Origin: an uncultured Bacilli bacterium | GTDB taxonomy: Bacteria > Bacillota_I > Bacilli_A > ML615J-28 > CAG-313 | DNA length: 42,093 nucleotides | Reading direction: 5' to 3' | Assembly: GCA_949879765.1 (NCBI GenBank) | Contig: CATLBQ010000014.1 | Coordinates: 1-42,093 of the forward strand | Part shown: one piece after another, positions 42,019 to 42,093 of the stretch | How positions within the stretch are numbered: the first letter of the stretch is position 1 | Layout of the letters: each line of letters starts with the position of its first letter | Position numbers and translations under genes: made by a program | The notes under the pieces: model-generated | What the model was told of the DNA's origin: nothing | The model's database searches: none | What the model saw: only the letters and a program-made list of their open reading frames with translations

Positions 42019-42093
42019 TTGACAAAGAAAAAAGAATTTGGTATAATATATAGGATGCTTGAAAGAAGCAGGAAAAATTGATCTTTGAAAACT
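42019..42093 (+). promoter_or_regulatory. rRNA operon promoter and pre-16S leader
   Basis: Consensus TTGACA (42019-42024), 17-bp spacer, consensus TATAAT (42042-42047). The window ends in TTGATCTTTGAAAACT, the conserved leader sequence that precedes 16S rRNA in many Firmicutes. The 16S gene itself lies beyond the right edge. Confidence 0.85.

Noticed and set aside
1-42093. CRISPR arrays, insertion sequences, tRNA genes, prophage genes
   Set aside because: No repeat-spacer pattern, transposase, tRNA-like cloverleaf or phage gene was recognised on reading either strand; tRNA genes would need a covariance-model scan to exclude fully.
1-42093. Mycoplasma-type genetic code (TGA = Trp)
   Set aside because: Several full-length genes end in TGA at the expected C-terminus (mnmE, the 37.1 kb gene) and Trp is encoded by TGG throughout.

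Overview
The window is 42 kb of AT-rich (roughly one third G+C by eye), gene-dense chromosome from a low-GC Gram-positive bacterium. TGA is used as a normal stop (for example mnmE and the 37.1 kb gene), so this is the standard code and not a Mycoplasma/Spiroplasma-type genome. Gene content and order (rpmH-rnpA-yidC-jag-mnmE; dnaX-ybaB-recR; ksgA-yabG-ispE...spoVG...prs; DUF1934-rpoE) are those of Bacilli/Erysipelotrichia and their relatives at the base of the Mollicutes. YabG, a BofA-family protein and SpoVG point to a sporulating lineage or a descendant of one. The exact taxon cannot be fixed from sequence reading alone.

Layout. 1-1.7 kb: an AT-rich non-coding stretch, then a ribbon-helix-helix protein and a ParA ATPase. 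1.7-4.6 kb: dnaN and dnaA on the minus strand with DnaA-box clusters on both sides of dnaA, i.e. the chromosomal origin. 4.6-11.8 kb: an unknown membrane protein, then the conserved rpmH-rnpA-yidC-jag-mnmE run and a T-box-controlled asnS. 11.8-15 kb: unknown membrane protein (minus), a small unknown protein, and an NfeD/SPFH membrane-organising pair. 15-20.9 kb: a YgiQ-type radical SAM protein and dnaX-ybaB-recR plus a small membrane protein; DnaX has a very long coiled-coil insertion. 21-30.3 kb: one operon encoding a sugar-type ABC importer (ATPase, two permeases, binding lipoprotein), a staphylococcal-nuclease-like lipoprotein and a 1033-residue lipoprotein that looks built of Ig-like and OB-fold modules. 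30.4-33.2 kb: two tandem NrnA-like DHH phosphoesterases and SurE nucleotidase. 33.2-38 kb: bofA-like, DUF1934, rpoE, ksgA, yabG, ispE, a YcxB-like membrane protein, spoVG. 38-41.9 kb: a small unknown membrane protein, split transketolase, prs and a small unknown gene. The right end is the promoter and leader of an rRNA operon whose 16S gene lies outside.

The most interesting part is 21-33 kb. Read together, the genes describe a route for using external nucleic acid: a surface nuclease and a probable surface nucleic-acid-binding lipoprotein, an importer, then cytoplasmic enzymes that cut short oligonucleotides (NrnA, two copies) and dephosphorylate nucleotides (SurE). Split transketolase and PRPP synthetase further on could take the pentose and base products. 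Two transcription units are involved; each has an operator-like palindrome near its promoter, and the importer operon also has a cre-like site. The link between these genes is inference from gene families and adjacency. The SNase-ABC pairing has a known parallel in Mollicutes nuclease loci, but this extended set is worth testing.
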